A stretch of 64,000 bases of DNA from Tillus elongatus. Taxonomy: Eukaryota > Arthropoda > Insecta > Coleoptera > Cleridae. This document shows, piece after piece, positions 1-10,525 of the stretch; the first letter of the stretch is position 1; each line of letters opens with the position of its first letter. The notes below the pieces were generated by a model that had not been told where the DNA came from, did not search any database, and saw only the letters and a list, made by a program, of their open reading frames with translations. The position numbers and the translations under genes were made by a program. The stretch lies in contig OZ023269.1 in assembly GCA_964006375.1 (NCBI GenBank), positions 65,282,029-65,346,028 on the forward strand. Reading direction: 5' to 3'.

Positions 1-669
1 AACGCCACAGTAATATTTGCAAGTGTCAAAAACAATTATTTCCATAGTTACCTACCAGATTTGACATAAAAAATGAACATCGACTGCATCTTAATAAAGC
101 TGGCCTAGATTGTTTTGCTATTAGTAGTAGAAGTTTCAATAAATCAGCGACGGACTCGATTTTGCAAAAGAAAATTTGTTGTATTAGTAATAACTCAACG
201 CTGCTTGGACATTTAATTTAAATTTTTATCAAACTTTTTACAAATCCAATTTAAAAATTTTATTTTGTTAATTAGAATAATCATATCGTGTTTCATATAA
301 ATTTAAAGAGGAAAAAAAGACCTCTTTAATGAAGCCACAGCCAACTATGCTTTCCATTTAAAAAAACACAAGTTTATGTCATAACTAAAAAGTTACAGAT
401 CTTTTCAAAATTTATTTAGAACATATTTATCTACAACTTTTTCCTTTACACCTTTTCAGTATACACAATACTAACGCAGCTAAATGCATTGAAAGAAATC
501 GGCAAATATCAGTTTTTTCAAAATATCTAGTAATCTGTGACATTTTTTATGGAAACAAAAACAGTTTTGAATTACACTCATAAAACTGCATTACTTTCCC
601 CATTCAATCATTTCCCTAACTGCAGTAGCTTACGAGATCTCTGTACTAAACATCAAAAAAAAAACTCAC

Positions 670-672
<3 letters not shown>
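1..672. other. AT-rich stretch without a recognisable gene
   Basis: No convincing coding region, RNA gene or mobile-element protein is seen on either strand. Only short chance frames and homopolymer runs are present. Confidence 0.6.
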
Positions 673-764
<92 letters not shown>

Positions 765-784
765 GTGTGTGTGTGTGTGTGTGT
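673..784. repeat. (TA)n array followed by (TG)n
   Basis: About 45 TA dinucleotides (673-762) run directly into about ten TG units (763-784). The right flank (about 795-830) reads like a degenerate AACTCAAAAAATAATGGGCC block, which also follows the TA arrays at 23402, 24047, 38657 and 40109. The array therefore belongs to that dispersed repeat family and is not free-standing. Confidence 0.9.
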
Positions 785-1060
785 TTGTATGTATCCACCC
801 AATAACTCAAAAACTATTTCACCGATTTTGATCAAACTCAGCAAGTACCTTTCCTTTTACTAACAGCTTGGATGATTTTGGTAGCCAGCCTGATCAGACC
901 AGTTTTTCCAAAAAATATATTTTTCCGAAAAAAGTTATATCTTAAAAAATAACAAAGCTATTTTGACGAAATTTTGCATATGTTTCCCTGGTGAAGTCCT
1001 TACTACCGACCAAAATTCAATATTCTAAGTGTATAGTTAATTGAGTTATTCAGATTTGTG

Positions 1061-1915
1061 TATTTAATGAAAATTCTGCCTACCATAACGCACATGTATT
1101 AATTATATTCTTGTTCATTGCCGTAACGCACTTGCTGTGTCAATATAGGTATATTCTAGAAATTTTCCATTTTACTTGATAAATTATATCATATTCCCTA
1201 CCATAACGCACATGTATTAATTATATTCTTTTTCAGTACCGTAACGCACTTGCTGCGTCAATATAGGTATTTTTTAAAAATTCCGTTTTACTTGATAAAT
1301 TATATCATATTCCGTATCATAACGCACATGTATTAATTATATTTTCATTTCCGTAACTCACTTGCTGCGTCAATATAGATATATTTAAAAAAAACGTTTT
1401 ACCTGATAAATTGTATCATATTCCCTACCATAACGCACATGTATTAATTATATTCTTGTTCATTACCGTAACGCACTTGCTGCGTCAAAATAGGTATATT
1501 TTTAAAAAATTCCATTTTAATTGCTAAATTATATCATACTCCCTACCATAACGCACATGTATTAATTATATTCTTTTTCATTACCGTTACGCACTTGATG
1601 CGCCAATATAGGTATATTCTAGAAATTTTCCGTTTTACTTGATAAATTATATCATATTCCCTACCATAACGCACATGTATTAATTATATTCTTGTTCATT
1701 ACCGTAACGCATTTGCTGCGTCAAGATAGGTATATTTTTAAAAAATCCGTTTTAATTGCTAAATTATATCATACTCCCTACCATAACGCACATGTAATAA
1801 TTATATTCTTTTTCATTACTGTAACACACTTGATGCGCCAATATAGGTATATTCTCGAAATTTTCCGGTTTACTTGATAAATTATATCATATTCCCTACC
1901 ATAACGCACATGTAT
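1061..1915. repeat. About 118-bp satellite, block 1
   Basis: Roughly seven and a half head-to-tail copies of a unit of about 118 bp. Each carries CTACCATAACGCACATGTAT, then TACCGTAACGCACTTGCTGC, then a TTTTACTTGATAAATTATAT segment. Units begin near 1079, 1198, 1314, 1428, 1545, 1661, 1777 and 1896, with about 85-95% similarity by eye. The core AACGCACTTGCTGCGTC is also the terminal motif of the dispersed TIR family found from 23 to 59 kb. Confidence 0.9.
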
Positions 1916-2204
1916 TAATAATAATAATAATAAAGTGTACGTTAGCTAACCTGCAATAAAGAGCAAACAACAATCAAACAACACAACCACCCACAAAGAA
2001 TCAGGAAGGGAAACAAGAAACTATTGACTGGCCAATAGATGATTCCTAACAGTACGGTTAAAAGCATGCAAAGAGACATCCCATTCAAAATCACGATGGG
2101 AGTTGTATAATACTACCGCATTATATGTGAAACATCTCCTGAACATGGCCGAAAAATGCTGCGGCATGATGAGAGTATCATGTCGAATTCCATGATAATG
2201 ATAT
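1916..2204 (-). pseudogene. 5'-truncated LINE 3' end inserted in the satellite
   Basis: An (AAT)n run at 1916-1935 marks the tail of a minus-strand non-LTR retrotransposon fragment. The minus frame over about 2021-2204 encodes the typical C-terminal end of a CR1/Jockey-group ORF2: a basic RHD segment, FSAMFRRCFTYNAVVLYN, then the final hydrophobic helix ending in HLLASQ. Only the last 60 or so codons remain. The satellite resumes at about 2205, so the fragment interrupts it. A longer relative of the same 3' end lies at 4705-5029, including about 140 bp of 3' UTR that this copy lacks. The RT domain is absent, so the copy is dead. The clade assignment rests on motif recall only. Confidence 0.65.
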
Positions 2205-2600
2205 TCTTGTTCATTACCGTAACGCACTTTCTTCGTCAATATAGGTATATTCTAGAAATTTTCCGTTTTACTTGATAAATTATAGAACAATCCTTACCAT
2301 AACGCACATGTATTAATTATATTTTTGTTCATTACCGTAACGCGCTTGCTGCCTCATCATAGATATATTTTTAAAAGTTTCCATTTTACTTAATAAATTA
2401 TATCATACTCCCTGCCATAACGCACATGTATTAATTATATTCTTTTTCATGACTGTAACGTACTTGCTGCGTCAATATAGGTATATTCTAAATATTCTCC
2501 GTTTTACTTAATACATTATATCATATTGCCTACCATAACGCACATCTAATAATTATATTCTTATTCTTATACCATACTCTACCATAACACACTTACTGCG
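2205..2600. repeat. About 118-bp satellite, block 2
   Basis: The array from 1061 continues after the LINE fragment with about three and a half further units, starting near 2292, 2411 and 2530. It degenerates towards 2600. Confidence 0.85.
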
Positions 2601-2790
2601 TGCATATTTTTGTAAGGAATTCTGTGATCTTTTAGTTTATTTCTACTACGAGAAGGAAGTGACAACAGCATGTGAGTTCCAAAGACGAAATTCTAGTGCG
2701 CCAGGACTTTGCTGTTTGAGGGGCATAAAGTGCATATTTACCCACATTGAAATATGATGTTTATGTACAAAACTTTAAACATATAGCTAG

Positions 2791-3127
2791 TACTAAATTA
2801 ACATTTAAAGGTTATACTGGCGAGTTAATTTTACCAGAAGGTATGTATCCCTGAACTGACTCCAACAGAACAGAGAAGATAACATTTATTGTAATGAAAA
2901 ATGCAACAGCTAATTTATTAGGGCGAAATTTCATAAATCAGTTTAATGTATCTCTCACTGTAAATATAAATAACTTAACCCAAGTCCCTACGGTAAAAGA
3001 GGTATTAGTTTATGAATTCCCAGAAGTTTTCGATGGGAAATTCGGACATTCTAAATATGCCAAAATCCAGTTACACCTTAAACCGGATGTTATTCCTCAC
3101 CATGACAAACCCAGACGTGTTCTTTAG
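2791..3127 (+). pseudogene. pol: Gypsy pol: protease end and protease-RT linker
   Basis: Frames from 2791 read a TFKGYTGELILPEG-like protease segment. After a stop near 2853 comes the typical protease end ANLLGRNFINQ (about 2910-2945), then a linker with EFPEVFDGKFGHSKYAKIQL and the HHDKPRR start of the RT domain. The catalytic D-[ST]-G of the protease is not visible. The frame closes at 3127, where the RT should run on, so there is a break between this piece and the next. Confidence 0.75.
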
Positions 3128-3129
3128 CT

Positions 3130-3807
3130 CTCCAAGACAAGGTCGAGCAAGAGCTCAACCGATTGGAAAGCAATGGCATCATCACCCCTGTGATTGCCAG
3201 TGAGTGGTCATCTTATATAGTACCTGTCATACGTAAAAATGGTACAATACACATATGTGGTAGTTATATTAAACAAAATAAGCAGCTACAATCGCATTAT
3301 TATCCGTTACCAAATGTAGAAAATCTGTTCGCTAAATTAGAAGGATGCGTCAAATTCTCTAAAATTAATTTAGCAGACGTATTTATGCAATTTGAATTAA
3401 AAGAGAAATCTAAATATTAGACGACCATTTCAACACATAAAGGTCTTTACATCATGAATCGTATGCCATTTGGAATAAAATGTTCACGATTCTATTTTCA
3501 GAAATACATTTAGCAGCTATTTCAAGGCTCACAAAATATATTTACCTTTCAAGATGACATCTTGATAGGACACCACGATAATAAGGACCATCTCAAAACG
3601 CTTCAACATGTGTTTATAACTTTATCAGATGCAGGCCTTAAAATAAACATTGATAAATGTCAGTTTTTTTAAGATAAAGTTGCATATTTGGTTTTTATAT
3701 TGCCAAAGGACGATATCTCAAAGTGCGAGTCTAAGGTGCAAGCTATTAAATATGCTTCTAGACCGACTACTGTTACCCAACTAATATCATTTTTAGGACT
3801 AGTAAAC
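3130..3807 (+). pseudogene. pol: Gypsy pol: reverse transcriptase domain, interrupted
   Basis: The frame at 3163-3420 contains the RT fingers and palm start: GIITPV, SSYIVPVIRKNGTIHICGSY, YYPLPNVENLF and SKINLADVF. It ends in a TAG at 3418. The region downstream still carries the segment normally before the active site (GLYIMNRMPFGIKCS, about 3441-3485) and GQHHDNKD-like remnants. The Y-x-D-D signature is eroded, with only a DDIL-like remnant near 3553. The domain ends at FLGLVN (3790-3807), where the nested insertion starts. Expected role: reverse transcription of the element RNA; non-functional here. Confidence 0.8.
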
Positions 3808-4340
3808 ACTAAGTGAGTTGTAAGACACGAAGCACGTGCCGCCAGCTCGTTGCGGAACCAAGTAGTATGTTGTCACGGCAGCTCCAAATAACACAAAATG
3901 TGAAAAAAAATAGAGACTGTATACAACCAACTAACAATTTAGTAAATTGTCAGCCCTGGCCCATTTCTACCCTAATATAGGGACAAAGTATGTAAGGCTA
4001 GATGCATTCTCACCACAATTAGAACCGTAGACCGGTGTCGCTCTAATTAGAGCTCGTCAGTACGGCATACAAATTGCAGCGAAAATACACCTATAAAGTA
4101 ACACGGCTATGGTAGCCAGCCTTCCAACACTAAGTGAGTTGTAAGACACGAAGCATGTGCTGCCACCTCGTTGCAGAACCAAGCACTATGTTGTCACGGC
4201 AGCTCCAAATAACAACCAATGTTAAAAAAAAGATAGAGGGTATACAACCAACAATTTAGTAAATTGTAAGCCCTGGCCCATTTCTACCCTAATATAGGGA
4301 CTAAGTATGTAAGGCTAGATGCATTCTCACCACAATTAAC
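3808..4340. repeat. 325-bp tandem repeat (1.65 copies)
   Basis: Both copies begin ACTAAGTGAGTTGTAAGACA (3808 and 4133). Both include a CCCTAATATAGGGACAAAGT-like segment and ATGTAAGGCTAGATGCATTC, so they are direct repeats of about 95% identity. The second copy is cut off at about 4340. An inverted third copy ends the insertion at 5030-5363. Confidence 0.85.
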
Positions 4341-4704
4341 GTGTGATACTTTTATTATTAGTTTTTTAAATTATGGGGCAACAGTGGTTTTATTGTTAGA
4401 CTGTCAAAAAAAGTTTTCTTAGAATTTTTATTATTTAACTCCAATAAGATCTATATGTAGAATAATTCATAGATTTATAACGAATATAAGTTGCCATTTG
4501 AAAATTGAAAATATAGATATATAAAAAAAAATCCGTTTTACCTGATTAATTTTATCATATTCCCTACCATAACGCACATGTATTAATTATATTCTTTTTC
4601 ATTACCGTAACGCACTTGATGCGCCAATATAAGTATATTCTAGAAATTTTCCGTTTTACTTGATAAATTATATCATATTCCCTACCATAACGCACATGTA
4701 TTAA

Positions 4705-5029
4705 TAATAATAATAATGTCTTTATTTAGAAACAAATGTAACTACATTTGCACCAAGAAGGCGAAGATTAGCTATTAAGCTAATCTCTAACTCTTAACCT
4801 TCAAGGTTAAAAAAAAACCAGAGAAACATACAATATCCAAAAATTATAAACTAAATCAACAATACACTAAGTGTACGTTACCTATCCTGCAATAAAGAGC
4901 AAACAACAATCAAACAATACAACCACCCACAAAGAATCAGGAAGGGAAACAAGAAACTATTGACTGGCCAATAGATGATTCCTAAGAGTATGTTTAAAAG
5001 CACGCAAAGAGACATCCCATTCAAAATCA
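4705..5029 (-). pseudogene. LINE 3' end fragment, second copy
   Basis: (AAT)n at 4705-4720 precedes a minus-strand LINE 3' UTR and the extreme C-terminal coding end. From about 4866 it matches 1936-2105. It keeps about 140 bp of UTR (GTCTTTATTTAGAAACAAAT onwards) that the 1.9-kb copy lacks. As at 1.9 kb it is embedded in the 118-bp satellite, so one locus was probably copied from the other. Confidence 0.65.
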
Positions 5030-5363
5030 GTAAATTGTCAGCCGTGGCCCATTTCTACCCTAATACAGGGACAAAGTATGTAAGGCTAGATGCATTCTCA
5101 CCATATTATATTGGTAGTTGGGTGTATACAGTCTCTATTTTTTAACATTTTGTGTTATTTGGAGCTGTTGTGACAACATACTACTCGGTTCCGCAACGAG
5201 GTGGCGGCACGTGCTTCGTGTCTTACAACTCACTTAGTGTTAAACGGCTGGCTACCATAGCCGTATTACTTTATAGATGTATTTTCGCTGCAACTAGTAG
5301 CTATAATTAGAGCGAAACCGGTCTATGGTTCTAATTGTGGTGAGAATGCATCTAGCCTTACAT
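5030..5363. repeat. Inverted copy of the 325-bp repeat
   Basis: The reverse complement of 5030-5363 aligns with 3808-4132 in a circularly shifted phase. Shared blocks include CACTTAGTGTTAAACGGCTG against the copy junction near 4130, and GGCCCATTTCTACCCTAATA. This gives the insertion an inverted-repeat structure with its tandem copies on the left. Confidence 0.8.
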
Positions 5364-5374
5364 GACTAGTAAAC

Positions 5375-5890
5375 TTCTATTCATGCTATTTGCCTCTAGC
5401 ACGCATAGCTGCGCCATTGCACAATCTTTTAAAAAAGAATACAACTTTTGTATGGTCAGCAAAATGCGAACAAGCCTTTATAAGTATAAAATCAACATTA
5501 TCTTCCGACCAAGTACTGACATACTTTAACCCACAGTTACCCATTTTCGTAACTACGGATGCCTCAGACCAGGGTATAGCAGCAGTGTTAAGTCATAAAA
5601 TGAATGACAGTACTGAAAAAATGGTAGCATGTGTGTCTAGAACATATAGTAAGGCAGAACAAAATTATGCAACTATTCACACAGAAAGGTTAGCCTGCTA
5701 TTACGGAGTTAGAAAATTTTAACAGTATTTGTTTGGAATGAAATTCACTTTATGTACAGATCAAAAAGCATTAGTATCAATCTTTAGTAATCAAAAAGAA
5801 TCAAATCAGTTATATGCTAATCGTTTAGAGCGCTGTGCTCTTTATCTTTCCAATTTTGATTATAATATTGTACATATCAAAGGAAAAAAA
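5375..5890 (+). pseudogene. pol: Gypsy pol: RT thumb and RNase H domain
   Basis: The frame at 5390-5722 resumes pol after the insertion with PLARIAAPLHNLLKK (RT connection). It then gives FVTTDASDQGIAAVLSHK, where D in TTDAS is the first RNase H acidic residue, and continues to NYATIHTERLACYYGVRKF, with the E as second acidic position. A TAA at 5720-5722 stops the frame. The following bases still read FGMKFTLCTDQKAL (third acidic D) up to about 5890, where an extra A run shifts the frame. The order is right for a Ty3/gypsy RNase H. The function is lost through these breaks. Confidence 0.85.
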
Positions 5891-6132
5891 TAATTTAATC
5901 GCGGATTGCCTATCCAGGCTTCCAATCGTAGAGTCCATAACTGACGAAACTGATTGGCAGGATTAAATTTATTTTGTTTATTTTCAAAATCAAACGCCTA
6001 TAGATAATAAGGCAGTAGCTGAATGCTCAGCAAAGGATAATATTCTAAAAGAAGTCTTCCGATGCATCAAAAATAGATGGCCTTCTAAAATTACTTCTTA
6101 ACCTCAAACCCTTTTACAATAGGAGAAACCAA

Positions 6133-6345
6133 TTGAGTGAAATAGACAATTGTTTATTTTTTGGAGAAAGGATAGTCATTGCCGAAACCCTTCATAATTC
6201 GATCTTAAAGGAATTACATAATAACTATCAAGGCATAGTAAAAATGAAATCCTTAGCCAGAAGGTACATCTGGTATCCGGGCATAGATAAGGACATAGAA
6301 AATATCACAGCATCATGCAGTAAATGCCTACAAACACGAGCCTAG
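6133..6345 (+). pseudogene. pol: Gypsy pol: integrase zinc-binding domain
   Basis: The 70-codon frame has the H-H-C-C arrangement of the retroelement integrase N-terminal domain: H in LHNSILKELHNNYQG, then RRYIWYPGIDKDIE and ITASCSKCLQTRA with the paired cysteines. Length and spacing are normal for the domain. It stops at 6345, about 20 bases before the core domain, so the two are separated by a nonsense change or frameshift. Confidence 0.85.
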
Positions 6346-6365
6346 CCACCTAAACGAACGATACC

Positions 6366-6701
6366 ATGGCCATCATCCACAAACCCGTCGAAATCGTACA
6401 CACCGATTTCTTCTCATTTGCTAACAAAAGCTATCTTGTTTTAGTATATTCTTTTTCAAAATGGATCGAAGTTTTCATGATGGCTGATATAACATCAGAG
6501 AATACAATATACGCTTTGCGAGAATGTTTTTCAAGGTTTGGCTTACCTACTACAGTAATTTCGGCTAATGGTCCATCTCTAGTATCAAACCAGACAAAAT
6601 TCTTTTTCAAAAACAATGGTATTAAGCATGTCACCATTCCACCTTTTAACCTGCAAAGCAATGGATTAGCAGAAAATGCTGTTTGTACTATTAAACATTA
6701 A
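6366..6701 (+). pseudogene. pol: Gypsy pol: integrase catalytic core, active-site residue lost
   Basis: This frame encodes the rve-type core: EIVHTDFFSFANKSYLVLVY with the first catalytic D, FSKWIEVFMM, RECFSRFGLPTTVISANGPS, and FNLQSNGLAENAV with the catalytic E. The usual second aspartate (S-D-N-G-P) is asparagine-like here: the sequence reads SANGPS, so the D is gone. A TAA at 6699-6701 also ends the domain early. It would have inserted the retrotransposon DNA but is catalytically dead by sequence. Confidence 0.85.
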
Positions 6702-6831
6702 TTGAAAACAGAAACAGGCAATGAAGGTAAAACGGTAGGTGATATAAACACTATTCTCCACAGAACATTGTTCATGTATAGAAATACCACACACATAACC
6801 ACGGGTTGCACACACATAACCAGCTGAAAAA

Positions 6832-7326
6832 ATGTTCAATAGACGCCTAAAAACTAGGCTAGATCTATTAAAGCCCTCACTAAACCCACCACAAACTTTA
6901 AGTGAGTCAGGTAATAGATTAAAATTATATTCATTAGAGCAAGTTGTTATGGTGAGAGATTATCATATTATAAACAAGAAGGGATGGGCATCAGCTACTA
7001 TAATCAAACGTATAGGAAAAGCTGTATATTTGTGTCACATAAAAGAAGGTTTAACCTGGAAAAGGCACATTAATCAGATCATAAGCACACGTCTTGACCA
7101 TGCCTCTTCCACCTCTAGATGTGGAAAAGAAGTGAAAATCCCCAAAGATTAAGTGAAAGTGAATATCCCCCACTTCAAGTGCTAATGAAAAGTTATCAGT
7201 GCAAGAAAAATACTCCAACAAGGAACTACTAGACATAATAGGTCTACCAAGCAATTATTTTGAGAGCAAAAAAGATGTTCGCCCTAAGCGAACAATTAAA
7301 CCATCACTTAGGTTTTCAGTTAACTA
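6832..7326 (+). pseudogene. pol: Gypsy pol: integrase C-terminal region
   Basis: The 106-codon frame (6832-7152) holds the SH3-like integrase tail: LEQVVMVRDYHIINKKGWASATIIKRIG and VYLCHIKEGLTWKRHINQI. A stop at 7150 separates it from the last conserved stretch (about 7240-7326), which reads GLPSNYFESKKDVRPKRTI and ends at the pol stop near 7326. The segment from about 7103 onward is duplicated at 8961-9185 as part of the 1.85-kb tandem duplication. Confidence 0.75.
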
Positions 7327-7367
7327 GCATATTGTTATTAATTAAGATTTTTTTGTACAATAAGTCA

Positions 7368-7733
7368 AAAATATATATGTCTATGTATTTAAGTAGATCA
7401 AATAGCCATTATTATTGAGAGTGAGCATGCGTGCAGAAGTATCGCGCCAGAACAGAGCATGCAGCTCACCTCAGCCCTCTCTTCCGCGGAACATTGAACA
7501 CTCAACATGTTGTCGCATCGTTGTAGTATAACTAGATCATAAGTTACCCATAAGTGTTATTTACGTTGTTAATACATATTATTCATGGAACCTACGACTT
7601 ATTTATTAGCATCACCCACACCTGAAACATATGTTATATTCTTGTAGGTGTGTTATGTATAAGTTTGTATTGTCATTGGTATATTTGACGTGAAACCCTT
7701 TTTGATAGAATTAGGCAAGTAGTTCCTAAACTG
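7368..7733 (+). repeat. Putative gypsy LTR, copy 1
   Basis: Placement is by position: it lies just after the pol stop and short 3' UTR. It has a promoter-like middle (CTCACCTCAGCCCTCTCTTC) and a terminal part with ATTCATGGAACC. A TGGCGATGG at 7733 could be a primer-binding site, which would set the right end. The ends are not proven. The purine tract expected just before the left end is deleted here but present in copy 2 (9224-9233). Confidence 0.4.
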
Positions 7734-8010
7734 GCGATGGTGGTTGGAGATACTGTGTAATATTATGGGAGGAGGTTTTTATATACTTCTCGTTATTTGG
7801 ATTTCTAGTACGAGTGTGATGCTGTTGTGGGATAGATTGGTTTACCTTAGTATCCATTTCGTTCTCGTTGGAATAATTTTGATCAGTCTTAATTGGTTCT
7901 AGGAGGTATGATGCTCCCTTCTGTGTCGATCCCGCGTCGTTTCCTGAAGACAGGAAAAAAATCCAAATTGGGTGTTGGAGTCGCGTGGTTTCTCCTTTAA
8001 CATCGGTCAT
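7726..8010 (-). CDS. Unrecognised 94-codon frame preserved in both duplicates
   Basis: The minus frame begins MTDVKGETTRLQHPIW and runs to HNITQYLQPPSPV. The second duplicate keeps the same reading except for a one-base deletion in an A run near 9832, which removes the first 15 or so codons. The composition is polar, rich in N, Q, T and S. I recognise no domain, membrane segment or catalytic motif. It may be a chance frame in the LTR/leader region and not a gene. Its persistence is expected simply because the two copies are nearly identical. Confidence 0.2.
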   Translation of the reverse strand: MTDVKGETTRLQHPIWIFFLSSGNDAGSTQKGASYLLEPIKTDQNYSNENEMDTKVNQSIPQQHHTRTRNPNNEKYIKTSSHNITQYLQPPSPV

Positions 8011-8474
8011 ATTGTTCGCAGGGGATATGCCCCTTGGTACTCACCGTGAACACAAACACTATATCACTGCTTGATTATCTAAACATTTAACTTTTCACTA
8101 TGTTATACTATGCAAGGTAATGGGATTATCACGGTTTAAATTCTTTTCGAAATGCGGAAAGAGCCAGAACTCTCTAAGATAGCTACGTCCGCTCACTTCA
8201 GCTGCACGATAGGAACTGTGCATGAGCAGACTGTCTAACTCCTAGATCACCGTAGGCTTGGCAAGGAAAGTGTAATGAAAGGTAGATAATCCATAATGGT
8301 CTTTAGTTATTTATTTGTAATATGTAAGGTCTATTTTAGAGGCATTTTTTGCAACTATTAAAAAAAACTAATAAACCTTTTCATCTTTAAATTATAATGC
8401 AGAAGCTAGAAAAAAATTGCACACTTTCTCCCTATTTCTTAAACTATAATAAAAAAAGTAGGTATAGAAGTGGC

Positions 8475-8700
8475 ATTCTGGAACCGCCACCCGCCACCCA
8501 GGTGGCGGGGTGGCGGAGCCACCACCGACCTAACACGACCGCTCGGATCCCGAACTGACTCGAACAGCTCCGCCACCTACCTCCGCCACCCAACCCCGAA
8601 CTAACACGACCGCTCCGATCCCGAACTGACCCGAACAGCTCCGCCACCTACCTCCGCCACCCAACCCCGAACTAACACAACCGCTCCACTCCCGAACTAA
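8475..8700. repeat. GC-rich minisatellite, copy 1
   Basis: About three degenerate units of 65-70 bp, each with GACCGCTCCGATCCCGAACT, ACAGCTCCGCCACCTACCTC and CACCCAACCCCGAACTAACA. The GC content contrasts sharply with the surroundings. The left end has an inverted GCCACCC/GGGTGGC hairpin. The same array is present at 10352-10525 and, in reverse orientation, at 56590-56800. Confidence 0.85.
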
Positions 8701-9221
8701 CCTGAGATGACGTAAGCAAATTCAAAAGATAGCTAACCCGAGTAGTATGCAAACGAGGAACCACCATTTATAATGACGTGTGTAAATATGGCGGCTAGCG
8801 CATGCGTACAATTAATTTTTTATTTGTTGGTTGAAGTTCTATGTGTTTGGTGTCATATCACTCGTCTCAGTAAGCAGAATGCAAATTTAACATATGTACA
8901 TACGTACAATAAAATTTTTATTTGTTAAGTCTTATTGAACTCGGTTTAATTTAAGTAATCCTCTTCCACCTCTAGATGTGGAAAAGAAGTGAAAATCCCC
9001 AAAGATTAAGTGAAAGTGAATATCCCCCACTTCAAGTGCTAATGAAAAGTTATCAGTGCAAGAAAAATACTCCAACAAGGAACTACTAGACATAATAGGT
9101 CTACCAAGCAATTATTTTGAGAGCAAAAAAGATGTTCGCCCTAAGCGAACAATTAAACCATCACTTAGGTTTTCAGTTAACTAGCATATTGTTATTAATT
9201 AAGATTTTTTTGTACAATAAG

Positions 9222-9600
9222 TCAAAAATTAAGAGGGAGATAATGATATATATGTCTATGTATTTAAGTAGATCAAATAGCCATTATTAGTGAGAGTGAG
9301 CATGCGTGCAGAAGTATCGCGCCAGAACAGAGCATGCAGCTCACCTCAGCCCTCTCTTCCGCGGAACATTGAACACTCAACATGTTGTCGCATCGTTGTA
9401 GTATAACTAGATCATAAGTTACCCATAAGTGTTATTTACGTTGTTAATACATATTATTCATGGAACCTACGACTTATTTATTAGCATCACCCACACCTGA
9501 AACATATGTTATATTCTTGTAGGTGTGTTATGTATAAGTTTGTATTGTCATTGGTATATTTGACGTGAAACCCTTTTTGATAGAATTAGACAAGTAGTTC
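9222..9600 (+). repeat. Purine tract and putative gypsy LTR, copy 2
   Basis: AAGAGGGAGA just before TAATGATATATATG looks like a polypurine tract at the 3' edge of a retroelement coding region. The following about 360 bp match the copy-1 LTR candidate (7368-7733), with TGGCGATGG again at the far end (9608). The duplication is consistent with a pol-end+LTR+leader unit. The ends are inferred. Confidence 0.4.
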
Positions 9601-10351
9601 CTAAACTGGCGATGGTGGTTGGAGATACTGTGTAATATTATGGGAGGAGGTTTTTATATACTTCTCGTTATTTGGATTTCTAGTACGAGTGTGATGCTGT
9701 TGTGGGATAGATTGGTTTACCTTAGTATCCATTTCGTTCTCGTTGGAATAATTTTGATCAGTCTTAATTGGTTCTAGGAGGTATGATGCTCCCTTCTGTG
9801 TCGATCCCGCGTCGTTTCCTGAAGACAGGAAAAAATCCAAATTGGGTGTTGGAGTCGTGTGGTTTCTCCTTTAACATCGGTCATATTGTTCGCAGGGGAT
9901 ATGCCCCTTGGTACTCACCGTGAACACAAACACTATACCACTGCTTGATTATCTAAACATTTAACTTTTCACTATGTTATACTATGCAAGGTAATGGGAT
10001 TATCACGGTTTAAATTCTTTTCGAAATGCGGAAAGAGCCAGAACTCTCTAAGATAGCTACGTCCGCTCACTTCAGCTGCACGATAGGAACTGTGCATGAG
10101 CAGACTGTCTAACTCCTAGATCACCGTAGGCTTGGCAAGGAAAGTGTAATGAAAGGTAGATAATCCATAATGGTCTTTAGTTATTTATTTGTAATATGTG
10201 AGGTCTATTTTAGAGGCATTTTTTGCAACTATTAAAAAAAACTAATAAACCTTTTCATCTTTAAATTATAATGCAGAAGCTAGAAAAAAATTGAACACAC
10301 TTTCTCCCTATTTCTTAAACTATAATAAAAAAAGTAGGTATAGAAGAGGCA

Positions 10352-10525
10352 TTCTGGAACCGCCACCACCGACCTAACACGACCGCTCGGATCCCGAACT
10401 GACTCGAACAGCTCCGCCACCTACCTCCGCCACCCAACCCCGAACTAACACGACCGCTCCGATCCCGAACTGACCCGAACAGCTCCGCCACCCAACCCCG
10501 AACTAACACAACCGCTCCACTCCCG
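10352..10525. repeat. GC-rich minisatellite, copy 2
   Basis: Same units as at 8475-8700, but about one unit and the left hairpin segment shorter, showing length change between the two tandem duplicates. Confidence 0.85.

Larger units (their letters stand above)
3797..5374. mobile_element. Composite insertion with 11-bp target duplication
   Basis: The sequence GACTAGTAAAC occurs at 3797-3807 and again at 5364-5374, bounding 1,556 bp (3808-5363). Removing one copy restores the gypsy pol reading frame across the junction, which fixes the boundaries. Contents from left to right: a 325-bp repeat (3808-4132) and a second partial copy (4133-4340); about 170 bp of unique AT-rich DNA; two satellite units (about 4500-4705); a LINE 3' fragment (4705-5029); and an inverted copy of the 325-bp repeat (5030-5363). 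No protein was found. The long target duplication plus inverted subterminal repeats would fit a foldback or Mutator-like non-autonomous element. The family is not determined. Confidence 0.75.
2791..7330 (+). mobile_element. Degenerate Ty3/gypsy-type LTR retrotransposon (pol region)
   Basis: The domains appear in canonical Ty3/gypsy order on the plus strand: protease end, RT, RNase H, integrase zinc finger, integrase core and integrase C-terminus. All are scattered over several frames with stops. The element is split by a 1,556-bp insertion (3808-5363). Across that insertion the pol frame continues exactly after one copy of the 11-bp target duplication is removed. No gag was recognised upstream of 2791. 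The coding end (PKRTIKPSLRF, stop near 7326) is followed by the probable 3' LTR. The copy cannot be autonomous. Confidence 0.85.
7103..8960. repeat. 1.85-kb tandem duplication, copy 1
   Basis: The block starting TCTTCCACCTCTAGATGTGG and ending TTTAATTTAAGTAATCC is present again at 8961-10792, directly adjacent and in the same orientation, at about 97-98% identity by eye. It contains the pol end, the putative LTR, an unexplained AT-rich part and a GC-rich minisatellite. Copy 1 lacks about 20 bp near 7367 that copy 2 has (a purine-rich tract). It carries extra minisatellite units at 8475-8520. Confidence 0.9.

Noticed and set aside
1061..2600. CRISPR-like array (regular repeats)
   Set aside because: Units are contiguous tandem satellite copies without unique spacers, and the genome is eukaryotic.
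8444..8647. Gly/Arg/Ser-rich minus-strand protein (also at 10315 and 56647)
   Set aside because: It is translation of a GC-rich minisatellite and changes length with repeat number.
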